From NCBI GenBank assembly GCA_033725935.1, contig MU867086.1:372001-436000 (forward strand): a stretch of 64,000 nucleotides of DNA. Reading direction: 5' to 3'. Within the stretch, counting starts at the first letter, position 1; every line of letters begins with the position of its first letter. Under the pieces are notes generated by a model, which worked only from the letters and a program-made list of their open reading frames with translations, had not been told where the DNA came from and ran no database searches. Below are positions 42,361 to 54,100 of this stretch, one piece after another. Both the position numbers and the translations under genes were made by a program. The DNA is from Cladorrhinum sp. PSN259. Taxonomy: Eukaryota > Ascomycota > Sordariomycetes > Sordariales > Podosporaceae.

Positions 42361-42612
42361 AACCAAGAACCCTACCCGCCTGTTGGCGGAGTTTAACATC
42401 CTCTTCGAGCCAGATTATCCTTACACTTCCGGTGAATCGATCCATGCAAAGTGCAATCAGGCCAGGGCTGTCGCACGAACCCCGCGTGCATCGAACCTCC
42501 CCGAGATATACTATGGCCTAATTGCCTCGCTGGGCCGTATGATTAAGAGTGCGGCAAAGAGGGACTTAGCTGCGCAAGCCGTAAGTGATATACTCTGCTT
42601 TGAGATGGAAGC
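42361..42612 (+). pseudogene. Relic of a nucleoside-phosphorylase-like effector domain of a NACHT receptor
   Basis: The frame reads LLAEFNILFEPDYPYTSGES, CNQARAVARTPRASNLPEIY, YGLIASLGRMIKSAAKRDLA and ILCFEMEANI. This is the middle of the PNP/UDP-phosphorylase-like domain found at the N-terminus of many fungal NACHT and ankyrin proteins. There is no ATG in frame, and the similarity stops after FEMEA, where the family would continue with its RGICDYSD-like block. No NTPase domain follows. Confidence 0.7.
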
Positions 42613-43418
42613 TAATATTAAGCAGCTAACTACTTTTTATTTGTTTTTGCTTGGTTATTGCGATGACAAACTTAAGGCCCTCGACGGTTGCGGTACCGAT
42701 TTCGGAATTAGCGAGGACTATGCCCTCCCATGTGTTGGTGTCGGCTGCCCAGACGTCTTAGGCGTCTCGGCCGTTGTAGCCTGCGTGTCTGAGGCTTAGG
42801 CCTAGGTTCTTTTATTGCGGACGAAGAAGACTTTGATGCCTTTTTCCTGGGGGGCGTTGGGGTCGAAGATGGCTGAGATCGGTGCCAATTTAGTAGTTTG
42901 TAGAGCAGCGTTTGTAAGTTTGGTAGATGGGTGTGCTAGTGGTATGCAGTTAGCAACAGATGATGGTCAGATGTGCTGGTGGAAAACTCCCGGCTTCACG
43001 GTCGTGATATCGTCGTTTATAAGACTGCCAGAAGATGGTGAGCCTCTCCGCTCATTAAGATCATGGATTGACGGCATCGCCATTATGCGGTGACTCTGAG
43101 CTGCCTTATTGGCGATGAATTTCAACACGGTAAAATTTTATCAGCAAGCCGCGGAAAGCGCTGAGGATCATTCAAAACAATGACTTCAAGTTACTGTCAT
43201 AAGGTGACAGTCGGCACTGCACGGTCTTAGCCACGCAAGCCACGCAAGCCACGGCGCGTACGGCGGTATCGAGGCTTAAAAAAAAAAAAGGGAAAGGAGA
43301 AGGATATTGATTTACAATATGACACTTGACCTCCCACAGTATAGTAACATGCCAAGCCCATCTGCAATGTACTGGATGAGGGAAAACACCCCCATATTTG
43401 CACACATGAGTGCGTGTT
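42613..43418. other. Intergenic, ~0.8 kb
   Basis: No gene recognised. Contains the reverse-oriented 9-bp repeat array at 43229-43252 and a poly-A run near 43280. Confidence 0.4.
43229..43252. repeat. 9-bp tandem repeat (AAGCCACGC), inverted relative to 4213-4239
   Basis: AGCCACGC, AAGCCACGC and AAGCCAC in tandem. The reverse complement is the GCGTGGCTT array near the left end. Confidence 0.7.
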
Positions 43419-45327
43419 TTACCTCGCAGGATCAAGCCACGGAAACGCGCTAGCCGGCCGACCGTCCCAAAGAGCCGGGCTGAACCCCGGTGGCATCGGT
43501 TCCCACACAATGTCGCTCAGCGACGCGACTCTCATCATCTCCGTCACCCTTGCATCCGCCTGCCAGCTACACCTAGTCATATAGGCCTTCTGGGATTCAG
43601 GGTAGTAATTGTTCCATGTGCAGTCAAGGGGCGGGTAGGTGTAGCTCGCCGTGATGGTGAAGAGATATCTATTTCCCTCCCCCACACCTTCAGTCAGCAG
43701 CCCAACAATTAAGATGGCAAAGAGTAGAGACGTACGGGTGTGCCCTGTCAATGTCATTACACTGCGTCCACCTCCTGAGTACGAACCGCCCCGTGGCCGA
43801 GTCGTATTTAAAACGGCACGGGTAATCAGTATTCGGAGACGGGGGGTTGCAATCTACCCAGACCGTCCCGTCCGTATCGTTTGTCCCCGGCTTCAGCGGC
43901 ACGAGCGCGCTATTATCCGGCCTTCCGGCGCGTAGATAGCGGCTGTCTGCAAAGAAGGCGACGTCGGCCAAGTTTGGGGGCCCGCCCGTGAAGTTAAGCA
44001 CCTTGCTCATCAGGTCGGTGGCCCAGCCCGTCGTACGCAGGTGGCGGAGGAGGCAGGTGCCGGCGAAGTAGTTGTCGTAGGGCACTTCAAGCGAGTACGC
44101 AGGGATGGCGGTGGTAGATACGGATGCGGGAGACACTAAGGTGTCGTTGCCGCGGCATAATGTCTCGCGGTAAGGAAAGTTCTGTCCAGCAAACTGGAGT
44201 GTGCCGTTCTCGTGGGTGCAGGAGAGCTGAATGGGAATTTGGTAGCTGTGAACTTGTAGCTCGACACTACAGATATGCAGAGGTTCGAAGGCTAATGGTT
44301 AGCAACACTTGCCAGTCACAGGACATCGCCGAGATAAGGAAAAAAAAAACCCACGGCATATCGGGCCCTTCATCGTCGCACTGCCAAGTCTGGTTGACCT
44401 GAACCTTAGCTAACGAGTTATTCAAGTTCCCTTCCTGCAGAAGGATGATGGTCGTTTGGGGGAGATATTTTCTCGTCGTAACAATAACTGGCTCGCAGGA
44501 GATTGTCCTCATCTCGGCGTCTGGGGTCCAACTATACTGCATCACTCCGCTACATCGAGTCGTTGTGTTCAGGAGGCTGTTGTAGACTTCGAGATCCAGT
44601 CCGACGCCGTTAGTAGGACATACGGCAGGCCCTGGTCCGCCGAGCGCGAAACAAGGCCGGTCCCTGTCGAACCACCTGACGTTCTTAACCTCCCAGAGAT
44701 CTGTCGCCCCTAGTGGTGGCCGGCAGATTGGCACCGTTTGGCTAGTTAACGGTTCGAGCCACCGCGGAGTCCCCGCCATAGGGGAGAGTAGGGAGGTCCG
44801 GATGAGGGTAAGCCGCTTGACAGAGGTGCAGGCCCCGTCGATGTTGCATTTCACCGGAAGGGCGGCGGTCGCGGTCGCGGTGAAGTTCAGTCTAGAAATA
44901 GTGCTTAATACAAGCTACTAAATAAAGAGCTGTGATAACAAACTTACCTAACAGGTACCGTATCATTCCATCTCTTGTCACTGCAGATCCAACTTTGGTT
45001 TATGGTAATAGAGACCGATCCGTTATTAAGAACGGCAGTGGCCAAAGTATCTACCCTATCGTCTCCATCGCCCCTCGAATCCGGAGTACATCTCCTAGCT
45101 TCACAGCTAATGATGGTAGTGTAGTTGAGTGCGATATTGGTTACTCGGAAGGATCCGTACCCGACGCGGGAGCTGTAGTGCAGATTGTCGACTGCCAGAG
45201 AGGGTGTTCTGAAGGAAGTCTCGGTGCAATTTATACTTGGGAATGCAGCCGTCGGAAGGACGGCAAAGAGCAGGACCAGCACTGGAACCAGCAAAGGCGA
45301 GAACCGGAGCCTTTGAATAAATGCCAT
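43419..45327 (-). CDS. Secreted Cys-rich modular protein, unknown function
   Basis: Four exons, 45327-44948, 44891-44355, 44266-43736 and 43668-43419 (introns 56, 88 and 67 bp; donors GTAAGT, GTGGGT, GTACGT). They join in phase to give 565 residues. A signal peptide is evident (PLLVPVLVLLFAVLPTAA). The mature protein has many cysteines and N-glycosylation sites and seems to repeat a module: INQSWICSDK at the end of exon 1 and VNQTWQCDDE at the end of exon 2 occupy matching positions. I do not recognise a named family; fungal genomes hold many secreted proteins of this kind. The second intron needs a less common GTGGGT donor, so that junction is the least certain. Confidence 0.7.
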
Positions 45328-46937
45328 GATTCACTGACTAGACTCAGATACTTTATAGGGAACTAATGAGGGAATTTACTCCTTGCACCATCTCCACGGT
45401 CCGTTGCTGTTTTGACGGCGATATGCCACCTTTTATAATGAAAGCGGGAAAGTATGGTCTGGATTCATTCGGATAAATCCCGCCAAAGCTACCTTAAGTC
45501 CGTATTTCTTCCGTCCGATAAAGTAGATGTGACATTCCAATTGCCGGACCATCTTCCGAATCCGAGAAAGGTCAGTGAAGCCGAGCAAGAAAGAAAAAGA
45601 TAAGAAAAAATAATTTCATTATTGTTAGATGAGTATTTGGCGGCATAATATGCATAATCCCCCGCTAAAACGGTTCCTGAGAGCGCTTGCACGAAGGATA
45701 GCGGAAGTCGAGGTTGTCAACGCTGTTTAAATAGCCTGCAAGATGAAGATGAGCAAGAGAATGAAGAGGGGTTACGACGCGAAGACATTAGAGATAAGTT
45801 ATTATTTTATATTCTTCGCGAAGGTATATGAAAGTTAAGTTATGGCTTATATAGTCAGGACATGGACAAACATAAAAAGCAGTCTTTAGGGTACTGCGAA
45901 CCACACAGGTTAAGGAAGAACCCCCTTAAAGTTAGCGGGCCGAGAGGGACTAGAGCATTGCTTTATGAACAATAATTCCATAATAAAGTTTACTGGGAGC
46001 AGGAAGAGAGGTCTATGTCCTCATACTATAATGCAGTTACGATTACATCGCAAGAGATTCGCGATCTAGTTCGATGAGTTTAACACTCATGTCGGTTGAT
46101 GTATAACTCTTTTGTCTGTCATGATATTGGCTGGTACTGGGCTTAAACCCCTTGTAAAAATGCAGAGGCCATTGTTATTGACAGTGGTTAGCTAATAAGT
46201 TTATCAGCGGCTTCTAACATTTCTTCAGTCGATCCGTGGTGTGATGTATTTCAGACATAGCCTTCTTAATCTAAGCGGCCGCCAAAACCTAATTAATACG
46301 GATACACTGCAGGTTATTACGCAACAAGTAACAAACCTGAGTCTGGCTAGCATTATGAGATAGCCTCCTGCAAATCTACCGAGAAAGCCGGATGCAACGG
46401 TGAGCTTAACCCGGAACCTTATTTAGCCAATCGCGAGTCCTGCAACTTAAGAGTTGCAGATACGCGTATCTGCACCCTTCCCAGCCCTGGCGATTTATCC
46501 TGGTCCGTTACACCTCTGTCGGGAAAATAGTAGTCTTAGTCAGACGGCTAAGCCGGTTCCTTCTAGTTAGATACACAGCGAGCAACTGTTAGTGCCTTCT
46601 TAAAGATCATCGCTGTCCGATAACAGTAGCACCCATAGAGACATAACGTTTAAGATTAAATATCCTAAACAGGTCACGCTAATACTTCTGTCGGCCCGAT
46701 AAAGATGTAATTGTCTAAAAGACTGTTCCACACTAGTCAGCATGACCTAATCTATATCGACATGCATAAGGATGGCTCAGCACGAGTGTCTGTTATGACG
46801 CATATTGCGAATTAAACGATGCATGACTTTCAAGATGAATAAGATGTATAAAGAGTGATGATGTCTACCAGGCATGGCCATACTCGATGGTTAGACATTA
46901 AAAGTTCTGAACCCTCCTCCAATATGCAGTTACCGCT
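45328..46937. other. 1.6-kb intergenic region
   Basis: No gene supported. Contains a 20-bp perfect palindrome at 46455-46474. The right end is the promoter of the peptidase gene at 46938. Confidence 0.4.
46455..46474. repeat. Perfect 20-bp palindrome
   Basis: TGCAGATACG followed by its exact reverse complement CGTATCTGCA, no spacer. An imperfect TGCAACT/AGTTGCA inverted repeat lies just before it (46441-46458). Could bind a dimeric regulator or be chance. Confidence 0.6.
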
Positions 46938-48935
46938 ATGCTCAGCACAACATTTATATCCCTCTGCCTCTTTGCGCTCTTTCAAGCGGCGGCTTGTTTT
47001 AGTATAAAATGGATTCCTTGTCCAGAAGGAGAATTCAACAGCACGCTGCCTGTTCAGTGTGGTGCCCTTCGAGTTCCTCTCGATTACTCGCAGACAAACA
47101 GGACGAACTTAACCGAGACCATCACACTCGAGCTCGTCAAGATTCCTGCTCTTTCAACGCCTTCGAAGGGAAGTATTCAGCTTAATTTCGGCGGCCCCGG
47201 AGCTCCCTCAAGAGAGGCAGCAGTAGCCTTAGGGCCTCTTCTTCAGCAGTGAGTTTTCCATTTGCCATGCCCTTAGGCTGTTACTGACATTTTAATCTCT
47301 GCGCCGCGGATTAGGATGAGTGGTGGCGCGTACGATCTTGTGACATTTGACCCTCGGTACCTTATTTTCTACCTTCATACTCTCCGCGCCCAAATGTCAC
47401 TTTACTAACCCCAATAAAAGCGGCACCGGTAAAACCATTCCCTACATCTGCACAAATGATTCGTTTCTAATTGGACAAATCATGGCCGAAATCCGGTCCC
47501 CCGACGAGTCGGACACTGCCCTGCAGAGACTTTTGGCACGAAGCACCGTCGCTGCTACGATCTGTCAACAGGGCGGAAACGGGCGCGAGATTGGCCGGTT
47601 CATTAGCACTGCATATGTTGTCCGGGACATGATGAGTGTGGTCGACGCATTACACGAAGATGGGTTGCTTCGGTATTGGGGTGAGCAAAAGTCGTTCAAG
47701 AGCATCAAGGACCGCGCCATGTTGACAAATGACTCGTCACTAGGGTTCTCCTACGGCACGACCCTCGGCGCAACAGCAGCAGCTATGTTTCCGGACAAAA
47801 TCGGCAAGATGGTCATTGACGGTGTCCAAAATCCTCACGAGTACTACCACGCCCAGGCGTAAGTACTATTTACCAAGTCACCTAGCCAATAAACCAGTCT
47901 ACTGATAGTTTTCCTTGCGGCATAGAGACTTCGAAGAGTGGTCCGACACCGATGCAGTCCTAAGCTACTACTTTACCAGCTGCCTCGATGCCGGACCCAC
48001 TAAATGCGCGCTCGCCTCCCTCAATAAGACTGCCGCTACCCTAGAAGCCGACCTCTGGTCATTCATCGACTCTACCCGGACTTCCCCCATTCCTATCAGC
48101 ACTACCCTCATCGATCTTGTAGCTATTAAGGGTCTCGTGCTAGGCCAGCTCAAGGACGTCAGCGGATGGCCCGCTCTGTCTCAGGCCTTGGCTGTCCTTT
48201 TATACGGCACCACCGCTCAAAGGAACTCTGTTCTGGCAGCCCTTGTCGCCGCTCTCGAAGCCGAAGACGCTTTCGGTCCGTCCAGTTTTGCTCTTACACA
48301 GAGCTTGCTGGGTATCCATTGCGGCGACAGGACGGTGCGGGCTTCCGAGCTGAGCGAGATTCAGGGAGACGTGGCGCGCCTTGGAGACATTAGCAAGCTG
48401 GCGGGAGACCTGGACGCCGCTATTACGACGCACTGTGCGCAGTGGCCGTGGCGCGCGGCCGAGACATACGCGGGGGACTTTCTGGTGCGGACAAAGAACC
48501 CCGTGCTGGTGGCCACGAATCGGCGGGACTCGCACACGCCGCGCAGGTCGGCGGTAAATGTTAGTGCGGGCTTGTTGGGGAGTGGGTTTCTTGAAGTGGA
48601 TGGGACGGGGGTGGGTGAATTTCTTTCTTCTCCTTTTTTCCCTATTTTGTCTCAGCTTAAACCAAGGCCGAACTTGAGTCACGACTAACCAGCTTCCTAT
48701 GATTTTCGCGTAGCATTGCACCATCAGCGCGCCGTCGCCTTGCTCGTTCCGCGCACTTGTTGCCTACTGGATTAATGGTACTCTGCCCGAGCCGGATTCC
48801 GTCTGTGAGACAGCGCAGCCGTTTGATAACTACACTTGGGCCGAGGCAATCCAGGAGGCTACGGGAGCCAACTTAACCGCAGCTGAGAAGAGGGCTTATC
48901 GTCGATCTTTAACAGCGGCAAGGAGAATGAGGTGA
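46938..48935 (+). CDS. Secreted S33 alpha/beta-hydrolase (tripeptidyl aminopeptidase-like)
   Basis: Six exons: 46938-47248, 47315-47356, 47421-47680, 47744-47858, 47926-48610 and 48714-48935 (introns 66, 64, 63, 67 and 103 bp), 544 residues. A signal peptide (STTFISLCLFALFQAAA) begins the protein. The oxyanion region is LNFGGPG, followed by VTFDPRGTGK. The nucleophile elbow GFSYG places Ser207 across the third intron. The acid is in NRRDSHTP (Asp444), and the catalytic His472 opens the last exon (HCTISAPSPC), the TAP C-terminal signature. The family removes tripeptides or prolyl peptides from N-termini. The third intron is 63 nt and keeps the frame, so a naive model would read through it. Confidence 0.88.
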
Positions 48936-49727
48936 TCTGAGGGAGGGTTAGGTGCACAACTGATAAAGTAAGGCTACACATGAAGCTGGTGTAGCAAATA
49001 ACGCGGGAAGTTGGCGACACGAGGAGCTGGTGGATGTAGTACGGCGGTATGTTCTGGCAGACCTTGGTCCATTCATGTCAAGATTGCTCCTTCCCCTCTC
49101 ACTTTTGCAATTTCCCAGCTCTAGACCTTCTCAACTCTTATCACCAAAAGGACCACAGGTTCAACATCTTAATGCTGTCGAGGTTACTCTAATGTATACA
49201 TTTACAAAACACCTTATATTTCCAAATGCTCCGACTTAGCAATCCGCATCTTAAGTTGCGTCCTCTCAACGTCCGTATCTTGCAACGCGAGTGCTTCATT
49301 GGTCAGAATGTGGACAAGTATGCCATTCTCTCAAGCACATAGGGCAGTGACGAGATTACATTGCAGGGCTTATCCCGCCTCCACCTCGGAACTAGGAGGA
49401 ACTTCCCCAAGATTAATAGGTCTTGTGCGGCTGCTCATGTTTAAGGATACCATTAAATTTGGATTAATATGTGTTATATTGTCGAAACTAGCAGTTTTGA
49501 GCTCCCCAAAGCCGTCAACTCAATGTTTTGCTGGTACCAGGAAGCTGACGCTCGCTACGCCTATCTGTCCACATGGCTTCGGCCGATCATGAACCACTTA
49601 ACAGGTCGCTGAGTGTTTCCAGGTGGCTCACATGGGGCTGGACTCTGATGTGCATACTAGGACACCACCTAGCCTCTGAATCGTGGCGCGACTTGGCCAT
49701 TCACCGACGCCGAGACAAAAGAAATTC
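48936..49727. other. Intergenic spacer between convergent genes
   Basis: Open stretches exist on the plus strand but carry no recognisable domain. Confidence 0.4.
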
Positions 49728-50577
49728 CTACACGAAAAAGGTATACCACCAGAGAATCACAGCCTTCGATACGAGTCCACGGAGCGTCCTCTGCTGGGGA
49801 TTCTCCAAAATGTAATCCTGAAACCTCTCCTCATTGTAGAACTGAGCCACCTGCTCGAGGGATGGATGACCAGTTGTCTCGGAGTTGATGAAGCCGACAG
49901 TAATGAGCAAATTGACAAACCACAGCCGGAGGCCCAGCGGCTGGCCGCCGGACTCTTTGTGTTCTTTCTTCCGTCGGTTGTACGTCTTGGCCAATGTTTT
50001 GAGGGTCACTGGACCGCCTTCGGCGTCATCGAGCAAAGCTTGGAGCACTGTGCCTGTCAGCTTTGTCTCGGTATGCCCAAGCAGGGAGAGCATCTTAGAC
50101 ATTGGGGGGTGGGGCTTACTGGCGGGCTGGAGCGAGTAGTTGTCTCCTTGGCGGAAATCCAGGCGCGTGAGAGAGCGATCGTGCTCCACGACGTTGTGCC
50201 TGCGAGCGTCGACCAGGTCAAACGTGCCATCCTTGCGCAAGACGGGCTTGAGCGTGTTGGCCAGAGAGTGCGCGACGGTACCGCTCATATGGAGGGCCAC
50301 CATCAGGGCTGCCTCGAGGCGCGACAGAGTAATATTTTTGCCATCTCGCGGCCTATTAGAAAGCACAGGTTAGACAAGCAAAGCCACATCAGTTAAAATG
50401 GACGCACAAGTAGCCCTGATTTGCCAGGGCGTTTAAGCCCGGACAGGGTGCTCGGTCGGCAATGTTTAACCGTACATAGGAATGGTCTTCGTTGCGAATC
50501 TTTGCCGCTTCGATTTCTCGCTCTTTAGTATCAAAGTTTAAGAGACTCTTAAAAGCATTGAACATTGTGAAATACAT
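49728..50577 (-). CDS. Heme-thiolate peroxidase (chloroperoxidase/peroxygenase family)
   Basis: Two exons, 50577-50408 and 50352-49728, with a 55-bp intron (donor GTGCGT, acceptor TAATAG), giving 264 residues. The heme-binding motif is RAPCPGLNALANQGYL, with Cys45 as the axial thiolate; the intron splits this motif at the final leucine. The Mg-binding EHD (113-115) is in NVVEHDRSLTR. The closing FYNEERF block is usual for the family. Members use peroxide to halogenate or hydroxylate small molecules. Most are secreted, but this N-terminus (MYFTMFNAFKSLLNF) does not look like a standard signal peptide, so location is uncertain; an unseen upstream exon is possible. A TATA-like ATTTATA lies at 50691-50697 on the reverse side. 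Confidence 0.85.
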
Positions 50578-51100
50578 CTTGATAGCTTGTCGGTAGTAGC
50601 CGCGGCTACGAGTATGCTTCGTGCTGGCGCGGAGAAGGAGAAGAGGTTTGCGGGGGGGACAATTACCGTCACCTCAGAGCGGGCTCCTTGATTTATATTT
50701 AAGATCCATCTGACTGAGTAAAACTCAGCTGCGTTGGAATAAGCCACAGGCTGACATGCTGTTATGACGCTAGCTGATTTAAGTCTTTACTCGGTCTGGA
50801 GGGGTTTCATATATTCGGCATTGCATTCCCGCAAGGATACTGCTTTAACCAGAGGCTTATACGCTAAAAGATGACGGCAGCGTATGCAGCCTATCAGCTT
50901 TCTCTTTGGTCCACCAGAGTGCATTTTCAGCCAGCCGCTGGCGTTGAAGTGCAGCTGGGTAATTACCTAATGGCACCAATTGCAAGCAGTAATATAAAGA
51001 TTGGAATTCGATTGTACTCATGATAAAGAATACTGCCTATAGAACAGGGCTCATATATTTAAAAACCTCAGACCATAACCAACTCGTATCTTGCTATAAC
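50578..51100. other. Intergenic, promoter of the peroxidase
   Basis: No gene seen. Also the downstream flank of the NACHT-WD40 pseudogene. Confidence 0.4.
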
Positions 51101-54100
51101 TTACCTACTCATTCGGCTCGACGATGGCATTTTGGCAAGGTTAAACTCAAGAAACAACAGCATATTAGCCGCATACCGATACCTAAGAACTAGCGCCGAG
51201 CCACGGAAGCTGAAAGAATGGCACCCCCTATAAGCCGGGGGAAGCCACAGAAGATTGTCGAATCCCCGATGTACCCATTGAGGACCGACCCAGAGACTTT
51301 TTTCGACATCGCCCCATTTGTTCCGGCCGGCTGGGAGTGGAAGTCGCCCACCGCTGCACTCTAAATATTCGTCATCAGCCATGAACGATAATCCCTGGTC
51401 GAACCCCAGAATTCCTAGATGATATCTGCCAACTTCCGTCTTGGTTCCCGTGTCCAGCAGCATGACACAGGGAAGTAGCCCTTTTGTAGTTCGGTTTTTG
51501 AACCCAGCAACGAGTTTGCCATTGGCCGAACTGTTTAGATGACGGAGATACCACCCCTCTTCATTAAAAGTTGGTCTGAAGGTGAATTCCTCCTTTTCCG
51601 AGTTCGTACTCCATAATGTGATACGACAGTCGGGGGTGCCAAAGGCAATGAAATGAGTGTGGGCAACCTAAATAATATCAATGTGGGACGTGTTGTCCGG
51701 GATGAACACTTGCATCCTTTCCTTTCTAGTTGCCGTCTCTAACACGGTAACACGGCTCTCGCTGGCTGACTTGCCCACCTGGAATGCTATGAAGGCGCTG
51801 TCCCAGGAGAAGATTGCGTCGCAGTCATGGACATGGCCTGGGTAACGGATAATATGCTTCTCCTGGGCGATATCCCATAGATGCAATGTCGTTTGCTGGT
51901 CCGACAGCCAGGCCAGAATCTGACCGTTGGGTGAAAGCTGCGACGTCTCCTCGTCGTCGACAGCTACCATTGCGATGTCCTTGAATGGTGTGCAGGCACA
52001 ATCAACGATGCGAAGCTTGCGCCCGCCCGGCAATCTCACAGCCAAGCGTCCGTTCCGTGAATAGACAGCTGTGGGGAGCCTGGGTAATACTCGATACGGG
52101 ATACCAAGTTTGCATCCCAAACCTCGAGGGATTTCTTGTAACTGTCGCGCACCGTGAGGAGGGCATATTTCTGATCTGGAAAGATGCTAATGTCCTCAAT
52201 GGGGGGGTATCCTGTTTCAACCTCTTCTTCAGCAGACCAAACTCTTATAGGCGGCCCATTGGCGTTTTGGCAGACGACAAAACGATCGCTGGTGTTGGGT
52301 AGTAAGAGGACCGACTCGAGGAATCCTTCCCGTTGGTATTCGAGCACTCGTGGTTTCGTTATATCCCAAAGTCGAATCGTGTTATCCTTGCATAACCCGG
52401 CGAGCAAGTTGCCTCCTCGAGAGCATGATACCTGATTGATTATATCGTCGCAATGGTAGCGACCTACCAGTTCCCAGGTCTTGGTGTCAAGGAGGTCAAC
52501 ACTGCGGTACCCAACAGTAATAGCGACCAGGTCTCCTTTTGGTGGGCAGAATGCAAGCCCTCCATCTCCGGAGAACTCACGGTCACGCTGTTGTGTGTCT
52601 GTCACAGCGTTCCAGAAGTATGCGATACCACGTTTTGATTGAGATGCCCCTCTCGATCCAGATGCAACCGTCTTGCCATCGAATGATATCGCGAGGGCTG
52701 TGACGGGGGTGCTGTGGCCGTAGAATTCGGTTCGTATCTCCCCCTTCTCCGTACCCCATATCCTGACAAACGCATATTTGCCAATGGTAAACCCTGCGGC
52801 TATGAAGTCGCCGTCTGGTGAGAAAACTAGTGTCGATCCCGGTTTCCCAGGGACTTCTAAAGAAAATAGCTCCCGGCATTTTTCGATATCCCATATCTGA
52901 AGTTTCCCGGATTTTGAGAGCGATGCTAAGATATTGGAGTCTTTGGGAGAGAAAGCAACGGCTATGATCCGGGTATCAGGGCCACACGACCAAATCCTCG
53001 TAATTCCTTCCGCAAACTCGGTGACTTTGACGTTCTCTCGTACGATGCTGATGCGACGGCTCGGCGATTCGGAGAGATATCCACACAACAGATCCGATCA
53101 GAATTGTCCAACTCGTAGAGAGCTGTACCAGTGTTGTAGTCCCAGATCTTTATGGCCCCGTCTTCAGATCCTGAAGCTAGAAAATCCGTCGATGGCGCGA
53201 ATGCGATCGACTGAATAGGGCCAGTATGACCCTCGAGCTCAGAAACCAGGGTCGTATCTCGTTCGGCCATCTTTGGTTTCTTTGTGATCCATGAAGGAAA
53301 CTAGCCAAGCGAGGGCTCTCTGAGTCCTAAAGGTATGAGAAGACTCAGTATTAGCATTTTTACATGGATCTGAAGATTAATATGTACCTGAATGCTTTTG
53401 GAAGGACACACCTTGACCAGCGTACTCAGCTGGATCACAACGTGAACCGCCGTAGAGCTTTTCCGAAGCAGGCACATTGCCTCGAGCCAAAACAGAAGCT
53501 TTTGCCGCAAGAATTCGTCAACTTTTCCGCCATCCCTGAGGCCTACTTTTGGAATTTGCTCGTGACTGAGCTGCTCCATGTGTCTTGCCCAGTAACAACA
53601 AGCGTACTGCAGAGTCGGCGAAATACGGCTTTGGACTTGCTTCGGATCAAGATGCGAGACGATTAATCCCGGCAAGACTAGATCGCAAATATCTTGGCGT
53701 AGTTCCTGAGACATGATGCCAAGGCATCGTTCAAACACAGCGCGGTGCATTAACGACTCTTCGATCCACCACGCCAACTTCTCAGCGGGAATGGACTTCT
53801 CAGCGGGGACGGCGAAGAACGACTTGCCTGCCCGGTCTTCACTGAGAAGGAAGTCCCGAAAAGACAGATGTAGAACTCTGAGAGATGCCCCTTCTTCCTC
53901 TGGAACACTAATGACAGCATGAAGCTGCCGTAGCATGTCGTCAACATCCGGCTTCTCAACCCACTCGGATAGAAACTTGACCAGCGATGAGACTGGAACA
54001 GGTTCGAAAAACGTGACGATGAACCCAAGCATCCTTTTCATCGAGGTAAAGAACCCCTTCCTCGCGGAAGCTGTCAGAAGATTGAGGCGCTGGAAACGCA

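Noticed and set aside
42613..42799. Continuation of the phosphorylase-like relic into a full receptor
   Set aside because: The open frame goes on, but its sequence no longer matches the domain, and no NTPase motif follows.
47681..47743. Extra 21 codons inside the S33 peptidase
   Set aside because: The segment is a 63-nt in-frame intron (GTGAGC...ACTAG); removing it brings WGFSYG together as the family requires.
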